64,000 nucleotides of DNA from Juglans regia (GCF_001411555.2 NC_049909.1:10361485-10425484), one strand, 5' to 3'. Counted from the first letter of the stretch, positions 11,510 to 23,400 are shown. The notes: generated by a model not told the origin, from the sequence alone. Program-made: numbers and translations.

Positions 11510-12430
11510 CGTTCCCAGAGGTTCTGAGAGTTAGCTCTTAATACTTAAAATTAACTTAAATAACACAACTATAAACTCCAGAAAAACCCATAAAAAATTA
11601 ATACACTTAATCAAACAAAAAATCTAAGTTCCTCCATGGCGACAATAAAGAAATCCCCAATAACATAAATTAGAAATTCTCCAAAAACTCGAAAACATCC
11701 TCAACTCATCAAATCAAATACCCGAAAAATAAATTAGTTTACTAACTACGACTCTCAAATAAGCATTTGTACCCTAGACACTTATTCCACTATGATCATC
11801 ACACCTTGCTAAACTTTATACTCTTACTCTCCAGCTGAACCATCAAAATTATCTGAAAATATATGGAGATAAGGGATGAGTTATCAACAACTCAGTAAGC
11901 AGAGAACATATACCAGTGTATAAAAATGAGCATTTACAGAAATCAGAATGCAGAACAAAACATTTTCATTTTCAGAGTGTGGAAGCAAAACATGTTATCA
12001 AAATATCAGAGCGAAGATTTAGAAATAATTTCATTCAAAATATTCTTTGGCATAACATAAAAGATCATCATCATCATCAGAACATCATATCAGGACAAAG
12101 GCCATGTATAATCCCCGTGGTAGGGTTGTGCATTTGCGGATAGCCAAGTAGAACATGAAACACTCTGTCACCAAGGTGTGCACTCAAAACAGAGACCACT
12201 ACTCTAACCCGTGGCAGGGCCGTATCCACTATTATTACACGTGGTTGGGCCGTATCCACTATTGTAACCTGTGGTTGGGCCATATCCACTATTGTAACCC
12301 GTGGTTGGGCCGTAACTGAAGAGAGCAGAAACAGAATCAAATTCAGAATCAGAGAGTCATGCCAAAGGTTTTCAGAAATCACATCTTATCCAAACAGAGT
12401 ACTGAACAAAATCATATCACAACATAATTT
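11510..12430 (-). mobile_element. partial inverted LTR of family A (~920 bp, 3' part)
   Basis: Matches the first ~1 kb of the element A LTR on the plus strand and is the reverse complement of the right end of the LTR at 12447-15447. Its terminal TG is mutated to TA. It carries four minisatellite units (about 12195-12316) and the conserved acceptor region near 11850. It stops within AACATAATTT and is fused to a polypurine tract of the opposite orientation. Confidence 0.8.
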
Positions 12431-12446
12431 TTTTAAGGGGGGAGAA
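12430..12446 (+). promoter_or_regulatory. polypurine tract before the 3' LTR
   Basis: TTTTTAAGGGGGGAGAA lies directly before TGTAACACCC. It is the plus-strand primer site of a gypsy element and identifies the following LTR as a 3' LTR in plus orientation. Confidence 0.85.
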
Positions 12447-15400
12447 TGTAACACCCGGACCCAAAATTGGTATAGTTGGACTTTAGATTTATTTATTGGA
12501 GCTTGATATTTTTTTAAGTTGTTATTTTACGAATTTGAGTAGTGATTTTCATTTAATTTGGAGATCTTGGCCGTTTATTTTATTTTTTATTCTCCCCGCA
12601 TGTTTAATTATTTATTTTTGTTTTTGTTTGTTTTCTTCTCTTTCCCGTCTATTTTTTTTCTTTCTTTACTCCCGTAGTTTTCCTCTCGCCCACTCCATGC
12701 ACACACACGGCACATCCGCGCGCACGTCTCTCTCTCGGCTCTCTAAGGTTTTCTTTTCTTGTTCCTCCACTTATATATATTTATATATGTACGTATTCGA
12801 AGAATGCTTCCGCCGCTGCACTCCTATGCGAAACCTTTGCCCAGTATATATTTTTTTTTTCTCCTCCTCTTTGTAAACAGCACTCACCCTCTAGCTCGTT
12901 CACCACCCTGCCGCGCCCAACCTTTGGTTCACGCACACAGCTATGCTTACCACCAGGTTTTAGCCACTGCCCGAGCCCCACGAGAAACCACACAACCACC
13001 ACCGAAGGGTAGTCTCACTGCCAAACTCTTCCACATCATGATCCGGTCGCTGCCACCAGCGTCTTTCCCGTAGCAACAACCCACGAATCAGACTCATCGC
13101 TGCCGTCGCATCCCACCCTAAGCCATCGTTCAAGCCATTGAAGGAACCTCTGTTTTTAACTCCGAAAACAGAGCACCTTTTTTTTTCCTTTTCTGTTTGC
13201 TGCTTTTCAACGCAAACCAGCCGAGCGCCGCCGCCAGCAGCAGTAGTGTACGCCAAGGAATAAGTCTCCATAGTCGGAAGTCATCCAGTTGTAACCTAGC
13301 ACCACCTTTCACCGCCGACGCTGCATGATACGCAAATTCCCTCTCTCCCTCGCGGTTGCTCTCTCTCTGTCATTACTTAGCTCTGCTTATCATGCTGCCG
13401 AAACCACTCAGCCAACCTCAAACCGTTGGCTAGATACTCTTCGTCAGCCCTGTTCAGCCGTGCATTCTTCATCAGCACGCCACCCAACTGCCAGCATTTT
13501 CCACCGAAGCCACTCTGCTTCGATCGGATCCCTGGTGTAGCCTCCTTCCTCGGTGAGCCTTGTCACTGCCTCTTTTCACATTTGAAAACTATTTCTGGTT
13601 TAGTGGGCGTCCGTTGCATGCATTTGTGGTTCCAGTAATTTGTTGACCTGCATTTTGAGGTGTTTTGATCTTTACGTAAGGTTAGGGAAACTTAGATCTA
13701 AGATATTACCATTTTACCCCTTGAGTTTCAAGCCAAGGCTTTAGGTGGTTTGAGGTTATATTTTTCGGTTGGGTTGGGTTGACTTTACGAAGGGTTTTAT
13801 GATGGCAGATAAGTCTTTTATTACGTTAGTAAAAAAATGTTTCTTAAATGCTTTAAATTGTTATTTCTTTCAAAGGAATAATCAGTAATGTTGTATTTTT
13901 TTTACAATGACTTAGTTTATTATATGATCGCTGTGTAATTTAAAATATTTTTGGTGTAATTATATTAGCTAGTATTAGATTTTATAATTACACGTCAATA
14001 GTAAATAAGTTAGACTTGTAAATGTTTTTAACCGAAGTTATTAAATGGACATTGCCAATTTTAGGAAGGGATGTTATATTTTGGACTTTTGAGAGTTTTA
14101 TGGAATTAAATAGGTTATTTTATAAGTTTAGGCTTAAATACCGAAATACGTGATTGTTTGGAAATTTACGGGAATTTCTTGATTATTTGATAGGTGACGA
14201 TTGTTAATTATCGACATTTTGAGGAAATTTCTAAAAAGCTAAGAAGTCCAGGTAAGCAGGGTTCCTATGCTAGACTTTGCATTAAATAAAATGAACTGAG
14301 GTCCTTTTTTGGAAAATGTGCATGTTCTATTATGAAAAGAAATTTGAAAACAACCTCAGATATTTGTTCTGCATTACTCATGAGATTCTGTTTAAGAAGA
14401 ACGTATTTTCTGTCATGACTGGTGTAGACATGAGCTTATTTTTGACATTCTGTTTCTAAACTTTGAAAAAGAGAGCGAATATTAAATTTTATGCATAAAT
14501 TATGTTGTGATATGATTTTGTTCAGTACTCTGTTTGGATAAGATGTGATTTCTGAAAACGTTTGGCATGACGCTCTGATTCTGAATTTGATTATGTTTCC
14601 ACTCTCTTTAGTTACGGCCCAACCACGGGTTACAATAGTGGATACGGCCCAACCACGGGTTACAATTGTCGATACGGCCCAACCACGGGTAATAATAGTG
14701 GATACGGCCCAACCACGGGTTATAATAGTGGGTACGGCCCAACCACGGGTAATAATAGTGGATACGGCCCAGCCAAGGGTTAGAGTAGTGGTCTCTGTTT
14801 TGAGTGCACACCTTGGTGACAGAGTGTTTCATGTTCTGCTTGGCTATCCGCAAATGCACAACCCTACCACGGGGATTATACATGGCCTTTGTTCTGATAT
14901 GATGTTCTGATGATGATGATGATCTTTTATGTTATGCCAAAGAATATTTTGAATGAAATTATTTCTAAATTTTTGCTCTAATATTTTGATAACATGTTTT
15001 GCTTCCGCACTCTGAAAATGAAAATGTTTTGTTCTGCATTCTGATTTCTGTAAATACTCATGTTTATACATTGGTATATGTTCTCTGCTTACTGAGTTGT
15101 TGATGGTTCAGCTGGAGAGCAAGAGTAGAAAGTTTAGCAAGGTGTGATGATCGTAGTGGAATAAGTGCCTGATGGTACAAATGCTTATTTGAGAGTCGTA
15201 GTTAGTAAACTGATTTATTTTTTGGGTATTTGATTTGATGAGTTGAGAATGTTTTCGAGTTTTTGGAGAATTTCTAATTTATGTTATTCGGGATTTCTTT
15301 ATTGTCGCCATGGAGGAACTTAGATTTTTGGTTTGATTAAGTGTATTAATTTTTTATGGGTTTTTCTGGAATTTATAGTTATGTTATTTAAGTTAATTTT

Positions 15401-15447
15401 AAGTATTAAGAGCTAACTCTCCGGACCTCTGGGAACGGGGCGTTACA
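12447..15447 (+). mobile_element. 3' LTR of family A, plus orientation (3001 bp)
   Basis: Runs from TGTAACACCCGGACCC to ...GGGGCGTTACA, with the polypurine tract at its left. It contains a TATA-like stretch (about 12769-12786), a GC-rich segment, donor-like GGTGAG at 13552, the conserved CCAG/GTAAGC donor at 14252 and six ~30-bp minisatellite units (about 14612-14785). The matching acceptor (TTTTTCAG) seen in relatives has been removed by a small deletion near 15098-15104. The bases after the LTR are CATTT, equal to the five bases before the TRIM at 10035. Confidence 0.85.
14612..14785 (+). repeat. ~30-bp minisatellite, six units
   Basis: Six units of GATACGGCCCAACCACGGGT plus ten variable bases. 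The frame through it encodes a repeating TAQPRVIIVD-like peptide, which I regard as chance. Confidence 0.85.
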
Positions 15448-15452
15448 CATTT

Positions 15453-15505
15453 GATCTGTGAATGCTAAATTGGCTTCCATTCGATTATTGAGCCCAATAT
15501 TTTTA
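15453..15505. other. possible continuation of LTR B between the chimeric element and the LINE
   Basis: About 50 bases. On the minus strand it contains TATTGGGCTCAATAATCG, resembling TATTGGGCTTGATAATTAGG in LTR F (25688), so it could be the start of LTR B displaced by the chimeric insertion. Confidence 0.35.
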
Positions 15506-15991
15506 TTTTTATGTTTATTTTTTTATATAATAAAGAGAGAGTGATCACATGTTAGGAGTGATCCCCACCTAAGTTTATTAATAAATCCTTACTTATGGCT
15601 AAGGAATACCATATGCACAATTCATCAATGCTAGGGACTTACAAATAAACAATAAATTCATCCCAGCGGTATACTTATTTCCCCTAACATAAGCAATGAC
15701 AACCAATGAAAAAATTACAAGAATCATTATGAACAAAAACAAATATAAGGAACACTTCCTATGTCAAGTCTAATTAATTCTCTCTAATTAATTCTCTATT
15801 GAAGCTAGAATTCCATCATTGCCGACCCATAACTTATTCAAACCTTTAGCACCCATTTTTGCTAACTCATCCACAACGGCATTAGATTCTCTAAAAATAT
15901 GATTAATAGAGAACTGAATCCCCTCCAATCTCTACAGACTCTCTTCCCAAAAATCCTCCAAATACCATAAACCACAACGTTTCTTTTTCAG

Positions 15992-16258
15992 TCATTCCAC
16001 CACTAGTTTTGAGTCCATTTTTATTTCTACCTTTCTAAACCCCATCAGATCCACAGCACGTAGGTTGTGCAAGATGCTTAGCACTTTTGCAGCATTATTA
16101 GTCATTTCACCTAGAAAATTAGCAAAATAACAAATTAATTGACCATTAGAACTCCGGATCACCCCACCTACACCAGCACCACCCGGTCTCCTCCATTTAA
16201 CAAATTGTACTCTCTTATTAGGAGGATATCTAAATAGAATTTGCAAATTCCTCAACAA
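15992..16258 (-). pseudogene. LINE RNase H domain fragment
   Basis: The frame reads KWRRPGGAGVGGVIRSSNGQ, a typical plant-LINE RNase H start, followed by NNAAKVLSILHNLRA and VEIKMDSKLVVE. The metal-binding residues appear partly kept (Asp in MDSK), but the usual first Asp of the family and the downstream half are lost or shifted. In the living element this activity would remove the RNA strand after target-primed reverse transcription. Confidence 0.75.
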
Positions 16259-16267
16259 AGTATCATC

Positions 16268-16528
16268 CTAAGTACTTATTATCTTGGACTCCTTAATTTT
16301 CAAATCCACCCAAACCAACCCAAATTTAATTGAAGCACATGCCGAATCAAGAGGAATTCTTTTATCATCCATTCTCTCTTGACATCTTCTCCACCACAAT
16401 CTCCAAGAAATTATGGTAGGCAAAATACCAACCAGTTGACCCCCCTTAACAGACAGCTTAGCCCTTCTATGAAAGGACTCTACTCTCTCCCTCCATGACC
16501 TTCCCTGCAAAGAAGGAAGTCCTACCAC
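16268..16528 (-). pseudogene. LINE linker between zinc-binding domain and RNase H
   Basis: Open piece with the RVESFHRRAKLSVKGGQLVG and IPTIISWRLWWRRCQERMD stretches, which resemble the helical linker of plant LINE polyproteins. The next domain is in another frame. Confidence 0.55.
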
Positions 16529-16549
16529 TGATACAAATCTTGCCCAAAC

Positions 16550-16912
16550 CTATTTAGCCAGCTCTCCTTTAGCTAATATATGACCAAGATTTTCTTCTTG
16601 ACCACTTAAGCAGCAATTACATTTTGATACCATGGGAATATTCAACCTGCGAACCTCCTCATCAACTGGTAAGCAGTTGTGCCAAGCTCTCCACATTGTA
16701 ACTGAAGTTTTCTTTGGTAATGTTGGATGCCAAATCCACTTTGCCCATGCAAACACTGGAACCCAAGTATGAATACACTCCAGTGCACTACTAGTTGAAA
16801 ATTTACCATTACTGTTTGGAAGCCAAATGAGGGTATCAATGCCCAGTTTTACTCTACCAAGCCTCTCGATAATCTCAGCATCTTGCTCATTACCCAACAA
16901 CCTGGCAAACAA
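16550..16912 (-). pseudogene. LINE zinc-binding domain of reverse transcriptase (zf-RVT)
   Basis: Contains IDTLIWLPNSNGKFSTSSAL, the KWIWHPTLPKKTSVTMWRA core and CNCCLSGQEENLGHIL. This W-x-P-K...C-x-x-C...H pattern is the usual plant LINE zf-RVT domain that follows the polymerase. It is open for 120 residues and separated by frame breaks from its neighbours. Confidence 0.8.
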
Positions 16913-17399
16913 TTCTTTATTCCATCATCTTTCATCCTTACATGCCTCTAACTGCAAATCCGGCAATTCAGAAATAGATTGAGTAAATAACAGAGGACCC
17001 AAACCCGGCCAGTTGTCCCTCCAAAATGAAATCTTTCCATCTCTAACCTTCCATCTTGACTTTTCAATTACCAAAGGAATACATCTCACAATCATTCTTC
17101 AAAAATTTTGTTCCTTTATTCGCATCAATCTTGGTTATATGTATACTTGCTACATATTTTTTTGAGAAAAAATTTGCCCAAAGAGATGATTGAGAAAGCA
17201 AATTCTAGGCCAATTTCATGTGAAGTGACTTTTCAACTTCATATAAATTCCAGATGCCCATGCCTCCTTCAGTTACTAGTTTACACTTCTCCCTCCATGT
17301 GTACCATTTCCTCTTCGGCTTGCCATCAATGTTACCCCATAAAAAGGTGCTCATTGGGGAATGTAGTTTATTAATGACCTATTTCGGAGTATTCAACAC

Positions 17400-18120
17400 C
17401 TAAAGCAAATGAATCTGCATACTCTGGATAACATGTTTAATAAGCAACAACCAAGCCTCGCTTGATAACATTTTTGCCTTCCAACCTTCTAGCCTTGCTC
17501 GAACCTTCTGAATAATAAAGTCAAAATGCCTGACCAGTAGTCTCCCTAAAAGTATCGGAGCTCCCAAGTAAACGAAAGGAAAATTCCCTTTTGAGAAGCC
17601 CATGATTCTAAGCAGACTTCTTCTTCGAGATGCAGATATTTGTTTAGAGAAATAGATGGAGGACTTTCTCTTACTCACAACCTGACTCGACCACTCTTCA
17701 TATACTTTAAACAGATTTGAAATTGCCCTCAACGATGCCTTTCCTCCATTAGAAAACAAACAATGTCATCAACGTAAAGGATATGTGAAATAATAGGAGT
17801 ACCTCTTGGATAAGAAAAAAGGAACAATCTTGCCTAATTCAACTTTCTTCTTTATCAACCCGGTCAGGACCTCTTCAAGCACAATAAATAGCCAAGGCAA
17901 AATTGGATCCCCTTGGTGCAAGCCTCTTCCTCCTTTAAAGAAACCTTTAGGGATTCCATTCAGTACAATAGAGTACCATGACGACGATATACATTATCGT
18001 ATAATCATGCAAAAAAATTCAGAGAATCCAAAGGCCCTCAACAAATTCAATAAGAAATCCCAAGACACACTATCATAGGCTTTCGCCTTGTCAATTTTCA
18101 ACACTATATTCCCTCTCTGA
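17400..18120 (-). pseudogene. LINE reverse transcriptase, catalytic part
   Basis: On the minus strand the first catalytic region reads AKAYDSVSWDFL (about 18030-18075). LHQGDPILPWLFIVLEE follows (about 17870-17925), then the YVDD active-site motif (17765-17776), and a 119-residue open piece (17759-17400) with SKGNFPFVYLGAPI and RLEGWKAKMLS. These blocks lie in different frames, so the polymerase is dead. Confidence 0.85.
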
Positions 18121-18403
18121 CATGGCTTATGGATTCCATGAATTAATTCCTAGGTCAAGCTAATATTTTCAAAGATGCTACAACCTGGAATAAATGCCCC
18201 TTGCTCAGGAGATATAATCTTATGGAGAATAAACGAAAGACAATTCACCAAATTTTTAGCAAATATTATAGAAGACTGAGCATAAACTGATTGGCCTAAA
18301 TTTCTCAAAGTTTGTTGGATTGCTTACTTTAGGAATAAGCATAAAAAATGTTGTATTATAAAACTATGGTAATGGAACCCCTCTAAAAAATTCCATAATT
18401 GCC

Positions 18404-18886
18404 TCAATCCGGACCCACGATATGCCAACATGATTTATAAAATTCTGCACGAAACCCATCAGGGCTAGGACTACTATTCGCCGAAATGGAATCAAGAGCC
18501 TTAAAAATTTCTTGGGCTGAAGGGAGGTTACACAACACCTCATTCTCAATATCTGAAACAATAGGTTGCACCAAATCAGAAAAATCAGGCAATGCACAAC
18601 TACTACTATTTTCAGAAAGAAAAGACTGAAAATATTGCATTGCTCCATTGTGTATATCCTCGGTTGTTGAGAGAACAGAACCATCTTGTAAAGACATTGT
18701 TAATATCTCTTGATTTTTCCTTCTAGAAACAGCAAAGAAAAAATCTGAAGATGCCTCCCCTTTAGTTATCCCTTTCTGCCTAGCCATATGAGACAATTGC
18801 ACTAGTTCTCTTTCATTCCACAATGATAGTTCTACCTGAGATGCAATAAGGTCATCCTCTATCTCCACCGAATAATTCTCCTGCAA
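18404..18886 (-). pseudogene. LINE reverse transcriptase, N-terminal part
   Basis: 160-residue open piece with ARQKGITKGEASSDFFFAVS, then SPSPDGFRAEFYKSCWHIVG, the usual start of the plant LINE polymerase fingers. It is followed in the minus direction by the catalytic part after a frame break. Confidence 0.8.
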
Positions 18887-19095
18887 AGACGTCTCTAACC
18901 TTCAATACGAGACTCAAGTTCAGCAATATGACCTTCAGTTCTACCAAACGTCCGCTCATTCCAATCTCTCAAAGAAATTTTCAATCTCTTGAGTTTAATC
19001 ATAAGCTTCACCAGACCACCAACCTCCTGCACCAGATCCACTTGCCAAGACTTCACAACACAATGAAAGAATAGCTAATGAGAGACCAACATTTG

Positions 19096-19659
19096 TTAAA
19101 ATTTAAAAGATGGAAATCCGTAACGAAAATTATCTCGCACCAAATTTATAACCATCGGAGAATGATCAGAGGATGATCTGGCTAAGTAAGTCAATCTTGC
19201 ATCAGAGAACTCATTCAAGAAATTAATATTCATAAAGACCCGATCCAACCTCGCCCATTGTCTAGACAAACCATAATGTCCGTTACACCATGATAACAAA
19301 TTCCCAAAGAATGGCATTTCTAGAAGACCATTAGTTTCTACCCACTCATCAAACTCCTCCATAGCCAAAGATAATCATGGACGACTTGTTTCTTGATCCA
19401 CAAGTATAATATTGAAATCACTAGCCACAATCCAAGGCAATTTAGCAAGGGAATCCCACAATCTTCGTCTTTCCATATAATAACATTTCACATGCACAAA
19501 TGTCAGTAAAAATTCTTTCAGATTATAAGTAATCTTAACTGTAATAAATTGATCTTCCATACACAATACCGAGAGATCCACAACTTGATTCCAAAAAATC
19601 CATAGCTTACCACCCACAACATAGTTAGAGAAAAAAATTCTCAAATCCCAGTTTTTCAT
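19096..19659 (-). pseudogene. LINE AP-type endonuclease domain
   Basis: Two adjacent open pieces. The upstream one (19659-19375) has LPWIVASDFNIIL, the D-F-N metal-binding motif. The downstream one (19368-19096) has ARLDRVFMN and SSSDHSPMV, whose S-D-H carries the catalytic His. In an active LINE this domain nicks the target DNA. A shift near 19370 separates the pieces. Confidence 0.85.
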
Positions 19660-20127
19660 TCCATAAAATCAAATGGGACTCCTGCAACATAGGTTCAGCA
19701 ATTGCAATAACTTTGGGCTTGAATTTCTTTATTAACAACTTTATTCTTCTTCTTGAGCTCCCTAAACCTCTAACATTCCAATATATAATAGACATAATCA
19801 AATATATAGTTTAGAGGGCTTACGAACCACCCTATACTCCTCTCCTTCATTGCTTTTCGCTTGTCTTCAGTTTCTTTCAAAATATCTGAATCAGAAACCA
19901 CCACCTTGTTTTTTGCCAAATGCTCAATTTTACCATCAGTTTCGTTATCAGAGCAAGTTTCCACCTCTACAAACTATTCTGCCTCTTCAAACTAAAAATT
20001 AGTTCCACCTGTTTGATCATCAATACACTCAGTCTGTACTGCCCCAATAATTCCTGGGCTATGAAACATAAACGTATTTCCCTAAAATTGTTGTGGGGTG
20101 ATCTCCCCATTTTCCAGATAAGTCACT

Positions 20128-20468
20128 TCAGTAAGGGCCTCCTCCACTAAATTTTCCATACCATGCTTTTCCAATTGTATCTTTGTTTTCCTTTCTCAAA
20201 CGTCCAGGAGAAGACACTGCCTCCAATTGCTTCACAAAAGGCTCTGTGACAACAGGTTCTGTGACAGTAGACTTTGTCTGCACCTCAATAACGTTACCAT
20301 TTGGAACATGTTCATTTAAGGTCTGATCATTATAATCAATATCCTGAAGATCCAAAGTCACCTATTTACTGAATTCTCCCAACTAAAAAACAGAGGAAAT
20401 CTCATTGTTGGGCTTTTGAACCCATATTTCAGCAATTCCCCCATCTTTATTCCCATGCTTAACACCTA
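20128..20468 (-). pseudogene. LINE ORF1-like fragment
   Basis: Open pieces encoding IAEIWVQKPN and LQDIDYNDQTLNEHVPNGNV, acidic and low in structure, upstream of the endonuclease. This is the place of the plant LINE ORF1 or its tail; the nucleic-acid-binding domain itself is not clear. It is cut at the junction with LTR C1. Confidence 0.5.
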
Positions 20469-23400
20469 TCACTTTCCTTCAGTCCTATCACTTTCCATAA
20501 CTTGTGTAAGAGACTCTCCAGTCCACTTCCCACGAAAAGCAACTCTCCTTTACACTTTTCCTTCATAGAACACAAAAGACACTCTCAGACAGTTTTTTGT
20601 ACCTCTTTTGAACGCCTGTTTCAAAGCTTCTGTATGTGTTTTCTCGCAAAGTTTCCTTCATAAAAGTTGTTTCTTTTTGTGTCTAGTTTACGTGGATATC
20701 TTATTCATTCCATTTGGATATCATTTGGTTGGTAAATAGTTGTTTAGACCCCAGAAAGGTCATTCTGGGCGATAAACTGGAGAGTGTGTTATATTTTGGA
20801 GTTTTGGACCAAGCTAATGAATAGATTTTACTCCGAAATTTTTATGGAGTATTGTTAACATGTGTATATGATTATTGGTTGAGGATTTGTTACATGATTA
20901 AAAGTTTTGGTAAAATATTTTCTTAGGTCTAGAAACTTAGAAACTGGAAGAGGAAAAACAGTTTCTGTTTTGAGAAAATTTAAATCTTTTATGGTTTAAT
21001 CTTATTCCAATGGCTTTGATATTTTTATTGGAAGATCCTAAGCATCTTATATACATGTTAGAATATTAGTTTGAAGATATTTGATGTTATCTTCGAAGAT
21101 ATGAAATTTTATGCAAGGAGGTATTTAGTTAGGCCAAAGTGATGATGTTCTTGGCTAAATTTATGTTTTGGTTGATGTTTAACCACGTGATCTTGAGTTT
21201 GATGCTTGGATCTGTTTTAGAACATCTTTCTAAACCCTGTGATGTTTGGGTTTGAGGATCACATCTTTATAAGTCATGGATCAAGAGGTTGATCAAAACA
21301 AGTTAGAAACAAAATTCTGTTTTGAACTTAGAAGAAAAACCAAAAAGTTCAAGTATGGTTTTAGTGATTTTGATGACTTTTGTTCATGATTCAAAACATG
21401 ATTATTCTTAGGAATATGTTATGAGTATAGTAGAAGAAAAATTTTGGTTTAATCATGAGTTTTGAAATTTGAAAGAATTACAACAAAATCAATGGAAATA
21501 GCCTTGTTAGTTTCAGCCCTATAGAGTTTTAATGGTTGTGTTTAGTTTTAAATTTTTTTTAAATTGATATTTGAGCTTAGGACAAAATTTACATAAGGTA
21601 TGAAAATTTTGGTGATTTTTGGAGTTAGGATGGAAAATCCTTAAGTTAGGGGTAAAATGGTCATTTTTCCACATGTAGAGGGTAAAATGGTAATTTTACT
21701 CTAAGTTGATATTTCACCATATTCCTAATTGTTCGTGATTAAGCTCTAATTTTTAGACATCGCTACTTTCAGTTTCGCGTGATCGCACTTGAGTTTTATC
21801 TCGAAACGCGAAGATCGAGGTAAGTTAGCTTTTAACTTACTAACAATTTAATGTGGATGTGTGATAAGTAAGGGAACTAAAGTGTATGTATGCATGTTAT
21901 CATATGTGACATGTCAAGTCATTACATATTTATCTGTTACACAGAATTTATTCTGTCATGAATTATTCATCTGTTACACAAGTATTCTATCACGTATTAC
22001 TATACATTGATATACATTGCAAGTATGTCATGTTAAGTTAAGTATGCCATGTAACACCCCGTATTTTTAGTGTATTTTTAATTGAATGATTTTTTTGTTA
22101 TTAATTTAAAATTTATTCTCTTGTTTTAAAATCGTTTCTGTTGGATCATTTTCGTGACCCAAGTTATGAGGATTGGACCTCATTTCTTTTCTCTCTATTT
22201 TTCTTTTCCTTTTCTTTTTCTTTTCTTCTTTTCCTTCTTTTTCTTTTTCTCTTTTTTTTTTCTTCTCCCTCCCGCGCCTCTCTCTCTTTCTCTCTCCCGT
22301 GCGTCCGCCGTTTGCCCTCGACCCGCCGCCGTGCGCCGGCGGTGGTCGACACCGCCCGGCTTCCTAGCACCCCCACCCACCGGCGACCTCCCTCTCCGAT
22401 TTTCAGCCCCAGCCGTGCCGCCGTTAGCCTCCACGCACCACAAGAAGCCGCGGCATTCCTTGCGCCGTCGAGCCACCTCCGGCCACCATCTCTGCACCAC
22501 ATCATCCTCGACCTCCTAGCAACCCATTGGACCCAACCCCACCTCCGATCTGTCACCGGTGAAGCCCCACCATCAACATTTCCGTTTTGGGTATTTTTGC
22601 ACTTCAACCGCCTTCTGCGCCGCCACCCACGGCCAACCACCACCACCACTAGCCTCACCGACATCTCTAAGCCCTACCCTATCAATCTCGGGTCTTCGTT
22701 TGCACCTGTTCAAAAGTGGGTTTTTGAGACCCACGGCCACAGTGCATTTGGCACTGTTTTGTTGCTGCGTTGCCGCTTCTAGCACCTTCGTAATCTTTCA
22801 AAAATTATATTATAGCATTGTAAGTATTTTTCCCAAAAAACTTTTGAGATTTAAATGTATTTCTGCGCTAATTCTTAATTACTGAGATTTTGTTGGTTGT
22901 GCCGGACTGAGTCCGAGGAGTAAGGGAGGGTCGTTTGGATTGGTGGTTGAGCAATTATTTTAGAAGGGAATTTAATTTTCTTTGTCCAGTACAATTAATT
23001 TTTGGAGGTATTAGTTTATATTTTCTGTTATGGAGTTGTGAATGGGAAGAAGTGTGCTTTGTGTAGTATTGTTGGTTAAACTGTTAGTAATTGTTTGGGA
23101 TTGCGAACTGTTGGAATAAGTGTGAGTTATTGGAATTTGAATTGGCATTGGTCTTGATACTTGTATTGGACAATATTGAGATTGGCTATTAAAGATTTGG
23201 GTTTTCTTTTTAGTTGTGTTGGAAAATAAGTTCTTAAGAGACATGTAGTAATTTTCCAGACCAACCGGGTTTGGGGCGTTACATGTCATATGTTACATGT
23301 ATTTCATGTCACATAATATTCATTGTCACATGTCATGCCATGTTATGAAATGTTGTCTGTTACATGTTATGCCAAGTTATAGAATATTGTCTGTTACATG

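Larger units (their letters stand above)
15505..20468 (-). mobile_element. decayed L1-type LINE, nearly full length (~5 kb)
   Basis: On the minus strand, in order: an ORF1-like piece (to about 20128), AP endonuclease (19659-19096), reverse transcriptase (18886-17400), RT zinc-binding domain (16912-16550) and RNase H (16258-15992), followed by an A-rich tail (T-rich on plus, about 15500-15525). Frames are broken by several shifts and stops. The right end lies where LTR C1 sequence begins; the junction carries the same 13-mer CCTATCACTTTCC on both sides. No convincing target duplication was found. Confidence 0.85.

Noticed and set aside
14545..14910. 121-aa frame with a repeated TAQPRVIIVD peptide
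   Set aside because: It is the translation of the ~30-bp minisatellite in the LTR. The unit is a multiple of three, so any frame stays open. Other copies give different frames on both strands.
22141..22782. 213-aa plus-strand frame and overlapping minus-strand frames in LTR D1
   Set aside because: Low-complexity CT-rich and Pro/Arg/His-rich translation. Long frames exist on both strands and are not conserved in D2, so this is GC-rich leader DNA, not a gene.
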